Of a stretch of 64,000 bases of DNA, positions 61,113 through 64,000 are shown in pieces. Each line of letters begins with the position of its first letter. Positions within the stretch are counted from its first letter, which is position 1. Origin of the DNA: Streptomyces humi. Its GTDB lineage: Bacteria; Actinomycetota; Actinomycetes; Streptomycetales; Streptomycetaceae. The position numbers and the translations under genes are program-made. Under the pieces are notes generated by a model. That model did no database searches. It saw only the letters and a program-made list of their open reading frames with translations, and was not told the origin of the DNA. The stretch spans positions 185,818-249,817 of the forward strand of contig NZ_LBMU02000003.1 in NCBI RefSeq assembly GCF_001005085.2. Reading direction: 5' to 3'.

Positions 61113-63698
61113 GTGCCCGGTGAGAATCTGTCCCGCGACGAGGCCCGGGAGCGGGCCGCCCTGCTGTCCGTCGACGGGTACGACGTGTCGCTGGACGTGC
61201 GGTCGGCCGTCGGCGAGGACGGCGGCGAGGCCCGGACCTTCCGCTCGGTCACCACGATCCGCTTCCGCTGCAACGAGCCGGGCGCGGCGAGCTTCGCCGA
61301 CCTGATCGCGCCCTCGGTGACCGCCGTGACGCTCAACGGCAAGGACCTGGACCCGGGCGAGGTCTTCGACGGCACCCGGATCGCCCTGGAGGACCTGGCC
61401 GCGGAGAACGAGCTGGTGGTGGACGCGCAGTGCGCCTACTCCCGCACCGGCGAGGGCCTGCACCGCTTCGTCGACCCCGAGGACGGCGAGGTCTACCTCT
61501 ACACGCAGTACGAGCCGGCCGACTCCCGCCGGGTCTTCGCCAACTTCGAGCAGCCGGACCTCAAGGCGCCGTTCCGCTTCGAGGTGCGGGCGCCCGAGGG
61601 GTGGCCGGTGTGGAGCAACGGCGCAGGTGAACTCGCGGACGGTGTCTGGCGGTTCGCGGAGACGAAGCCGATCTCGACGTACATCACCTGCGTGGTGGCC
61701 GGCCCGTACCACCACGTGACGGACTCGTACACGCGCACGCTGCCCGACGGCACGGCCCTCGACATCCCGCTCGGCGCCCTGTGCCGCAAGGGCCTCGCCC
61801 CCTACTTCGACACCGACGACGTCTTCCTGGTCACCAAGCAGGGCCTGGACTTCTTCCACGACCACTTCGACTACCCGTACCCGTTCGGGAAGTACGACCA
61901 GGCGTTCGTGCCCGAGTACAACCTGGGCGCGATGGAGAACCCGGGCCTGGTGACCTTCCGGGAGGAGTACATCTTCCGGGGCAAGGTGACACAGGCGTCG
62001 TACGAGGCGCGGGCCAACGTCATCCTGCACGAGATGGCGCACATGTGGTTCGGCGACCTGGTCACCATGGTGTGGTGGGACGACCTGTGGCTGAAGGAGT
62101 CCTTCGCGGACTTCATGGGCACCTTCGCGAACGTCGGCGCGACCCGCTTCGAGAACGCGTGGACCACCTTCGCCAACCGGCGCAAGGCGTGGGCGTACCG
62201 CGCCGACCAGCTGCCCTCCACCCACCCGGTCACGGCCGACATCCGCGACCTCCAGGACGCCAAGCTCAACTTCGACGGCATCACGTACGCGAAGGGCGCG
62301 AGCGTCCTGAAGCAGCTCGTCGCTTACGTCGGCCAGGACGCGTTCCTGGAGGGCGCCCGCCGCTACTTCAAGCGCAACGCGTACGGCAACACCCGGCTCG
62401 GCGACCTGCTGTCGGTCCTGGAGGAGACCAGCGGCCGGGACATGGGCGCCTGGGCGGGCAAGTGGCTCCAGACGGCCGGGGTGAACTCGCTGACCCCGCA
62501 GGTCCTGCTGGACGCGGACGGCAGGGTCGCGGAGCTGGCGGTCGTGCAGGAGGCCGCGGAGTCCCATCCCGAGCTGCGCCCGCACCGGGTGGCGGTCGGC
62601 CTGTACCGGCTGACGGACGGCGCCCTGGTCAGGTACGCGCGCGCCGAGGCGGACGTCGACGGCCCGCGTACGGTGATCGCCGAGCTGGCCGGTGCCGACG
62701 CGCCGGAGCTGGTGCTGGTCAACGACGACGACCTGACGTACTGCAAGATCCGCTTCGACGAGACCTCGCTGGCCACCCTCCGGGACCGGCTGGACACCCT
62801 CACCGACCCGCTGGCCCGTGCCCTGTGCTGGTCGGCGCTGTGGAACCTGACCCGGGACGGGCTGCTGCCCGCGCGGGACTTCGTCGACCTGGTGCTGCGG
62901 TTCGCGGGCCGCGAGTCGGACATCGGCGTGCTCCAGATGCTCCAGGCGTGGGCGGAGTCCGCGCTGGTGCACTACGTGGCGCCGCGGTGGCGGGAGACCG
63001 CCGGGCAGCGGCTCGCCGAGGGTGCCCTGCGGGAGCTGCGGCAGGCGGCCCCGGGCAGCGAGCACCAGCTGGCCTGGGCACGCTTCTTCGCGTCGACGGC
63101 GACGGACGGGGCCGACCTGCGGCTGCTCCGGGAACTGCTGGACGGCACGGCGACGATCGAGGGCCTGGACGTCGACCAGGAGCTGCGCTGGGCGTTCCTC
63201 GAACCCCTCGCGGCGCACGGCGCGGCCGACGAGCCGGTGCTCGCCGCCGAACTGGCCCGGGACGACACCGCGTCCGGCCGGCGCCATCAGGTGCGCTGCC
63301 TGGCCGCCCGCCCCTCGGCGGCCGTGAAGGCGCAGGCCTGGGCGCAGGTCGTGGAGTCGGAGGCGCTGTCCAACGCGCTGGTGGAGGCGACGATCACGGG
63401 CTTCGCCCAGCCCTCCCGGCGGGACCTGCTCGCGCCGTACGCCGACAAGTACTTCGAGGCGATCGCCCGGGTCTGGGAGGACCGTTCGATCCAGATCGGC
63501 ATGGACGTGGTGCGCGGCCTGTACCCCTCGCTCCAGGACCGTCCGGAGACGCTGGCGGCGACGGACGCCTGGCTGGCTGCGCACGCGGAGGCGCCCCCGG
63601 CACTGCGCCGGCTGGTCCTGGAGGCCCGGGACGACCTGGCGCGGGCGCTGCGCGGACAGGAGTGCGACGCACGGGCGGGTGACGGCTCCGGGAGCTGA
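61113..63698 (+). CDS. pepN: Aminopeptidase N (M1 metallopeptidase)
   Basis: 861-residue zinc aminopeptidase. N-terminal beta domain (residues ~15-195), exopeptidase motif LGAMENPGLVTF, zinc site HEMAHMWFGDLVTM with the distal Glu in LWLKESFADFMG, Tyr in ITYAKGASVLKQL (catalytic Tyr), and an ERAP1-like helical C-terminal domain (~530-840). GTG 61113 has GAGGGAG with good spacing and yields the expected PepN length; the frame upstream is an antisense artefact of the neighbouring gene. Divergent from the DsbA-like gene; 148 bp between them. Confidence 0.95.
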   Translation: MPGENLSRDEARERAALLSVDGYDVSLDVRSAVGEDGGEARTFRSVTTIRFRCNEPGAASFADLIAPSVTAVTLNGKDLDPGEVFDGTRIALEDLAAENELVVDAQCAYSRTGEGLHRFVDPEDGEVYLYTQYEPADSRRVFANFEQPDLKAPFRFEVRAPEGWPVWSNGAGELADGVWRFAETKPISTYITCVVAGPYHHVTDSYTRTLPDGTALDIPLGALCRKGLAPYFDTDDVFLVTKQGLDFFHDHFDYPYPFGKYDQAFVPEYNLGAMENPGLVTFREEYIFRGKVTQASYEARANVILHEMAHMWFGDLVTMVWWDDLWLKESFADFMGTFANVGATRFENAWTTFANRRKAWAYRADQLPSTHPVTADIRDLQDAKLNFDGITYAKGASVLKQLVAYVGQDAFLEGARRYFKRNAYGNTRLGDLLSVLEETSGRDMGAWAGKWLQTAGVNSLTPQVLLDADGRVAELAVVQEAAESHPELRPHRVAVGLYRLTDGALVRYARAEADVDGPRTVIAELAGADAPELVLVNDDDLTYCKIRFDETSLATLRDRLDTLTDPLARALCWSALWNLTRDGLLPARDFVDLVLRFAGRESDIGVLQMLQAWAESALVHYVAPRWRETAGQRLAEGALRELRQAAPGSEHQLAWARFFASTATDGADLRLLRELLDGTATIEGLDVDQELRWAFLEPLAAHGAADEPVLAAELARDDTASGRRHQVRCLAARPSAAVKAQAWAQVVESEALSNALVEATITGFAQPSRRDLLAPYADKYFEAIARVWEDRSIQIGMDVVRGLYPSLQDRPETLAATDAWLAAHAEAPPALRRLVLEARDDLARALRGQECDARAGDGSGS

Positions 63699-63969
63699 TC
63701 TCCGCAGCCGATCTCCGCAGCCGATCTTCAAAGCAGTCTCCGGAGCAGATCTTCGGAGCAGATCTTTGGCCAACGGTCGCTCGCCGGGTGACCGTTACGC
63801 AATTCAGTCAATCATGCCCGTAACCCCTGGTCCCCACCCATCCGGACCAGGGGTTTTCGGTGCCTTTTCGGCACCCGAACACCCGTCCTTTAGTCCCGGG
63901 TTGTCCGCATTCATCGACGAACGTGTAACACCGGTTAAGGACCGGTCCCGGCCCGGGAATCCCGAGGCC
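63699..63969. other. Region after pepN with degenerate repeats
   Basis: 271 bp. First about 65 bp of imperfect repeats (gatctccgcagcc, then agcagatcttcggagcag). Then a lower-GC stretch with attcagtcaatcat, the terminator, and a promoter-like segment with an accggttaaggaccggt dyad near 63931-63950. No RNA gene recognised. Confidence 0.55.
63822..63855. terminator. Terminator after pepN
   Basis: 12-bp perfect stem aacccctggtcc / ggaccaggggtt with loop ccacccatcc, followed by ttcgg. Most likely ends pepN transcription. Confidence 0.85.
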
Positions 63970-64000
63970 ATGACCCACAACACCCCGCTCTCCCCCCGCC
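63970..64000 (+). CDS. Possible start of a gene cut by the right edge
   Basis: ATG 63970 opens a frame MTHNTPLSPR that runs to the window edge. A GAGG lies two to five bases before the ATG, which is too close to be ideal. Only ten codons are visible, so no family call is possible. Confidence 0.35.
   Translation, partial: MTHNTPLSPR

Overview
The window is chromosomal DNA from a Streptomyces-type actinomycete. The evidence is very high GC, GTG, TTG and probably CTG starts, mycothiol-era and sporulation-type gene families, and a gene order that matches the conserved Streptomyces core block rne / mre-pbp2-sfr / ndk / folC / valS / clpX-clpP2-clpP1 / tig. No rRNA, CRISPR array, transposase or phage gene was found. 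Two tRNA genes (Pro-UGG, Gly-UCC) lie near 40.1-40.4 kb.

Layout. 1-3.6 kb (minus strand): the N-terminal part of RNase E/G, cut by the window edge, and a TIGR03936-type protein. 3.6-15 kb: a mixed accessory block with a DUF805 membrane protein, two repeat proteins, a diacylglycerol-kinase-like lipid kinase, a P-type cation ATPase, a PPK2 polyphosphate kinase, a cytochrome P450, and an RsbW-like ATP-binding protein divergent from a TetR regulator. 14.8-18 kb: a B12-binding radical SAM gene (TIGR03960) followed by a tiny ORF and a triple-S1 RNA-binding protein. Beyond these sits a frameshifted remnant of the radical SAM 3' end, so the two extra genes look like an insertion into that end. 18-34 kb (minus strand): a CYTH-CHAD protein, rodA/sfr, pbp2, mreD, mreC, mreB, ndk, a DUF4233 protein, folC, a HAMP-GAF-SpoIIE phosphatase and valS. 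34-41 kb: a proline/glutamine-rich membrane protein, clpX, clpP2, clpP1, tig, the two tRNAs, trxA and a small membrane protein. 41.8-50.4 kb: an acyltransferase, an HD-type hydrolase coupled to a SpoIIE phosphatase, an Eis-like acetyltransferase, a Nei glycosylase, RpiB, a Ser/Thr kinase, and an LPRTG surface protein that converges on bioY.

51.2-57.95 kb (plus strand) is a self-contained organosulfur-scavenging cluster. It runs: short sulfur-type leader peptide, ROK regulator, 8-codon leader MTCRTLCC with overlapping hairpins, SsuA-, SsuC- and SsuB-like ABC transporter, FMN monooxygenase, TauD dioxygenase, terminator. Import plus two desulfonating enzyme classes fits release of sulfite from sulfonates or sulfate esters, and the leaders suggest that translation of cysteine codons gates the operon. 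58-64 kb: an amino-acid permease, an iron-type superoxide dismutase behind a near-perfect Nur (nickel) box, a mycothiol-dependent nitroreductase-like DsbA-fold protein, aminopeptidase N, and the probable start of another gene at the right edge.

The most unusual items are the cysteine attenuator at 52.7 kb, the radical SAM 3'-end remnant flanking the S1 gene, and a 54-bp GC-rich repeat found both between genes and inside the kinase gene. Functions are assigned from motifs and family memory only; no database search was run.
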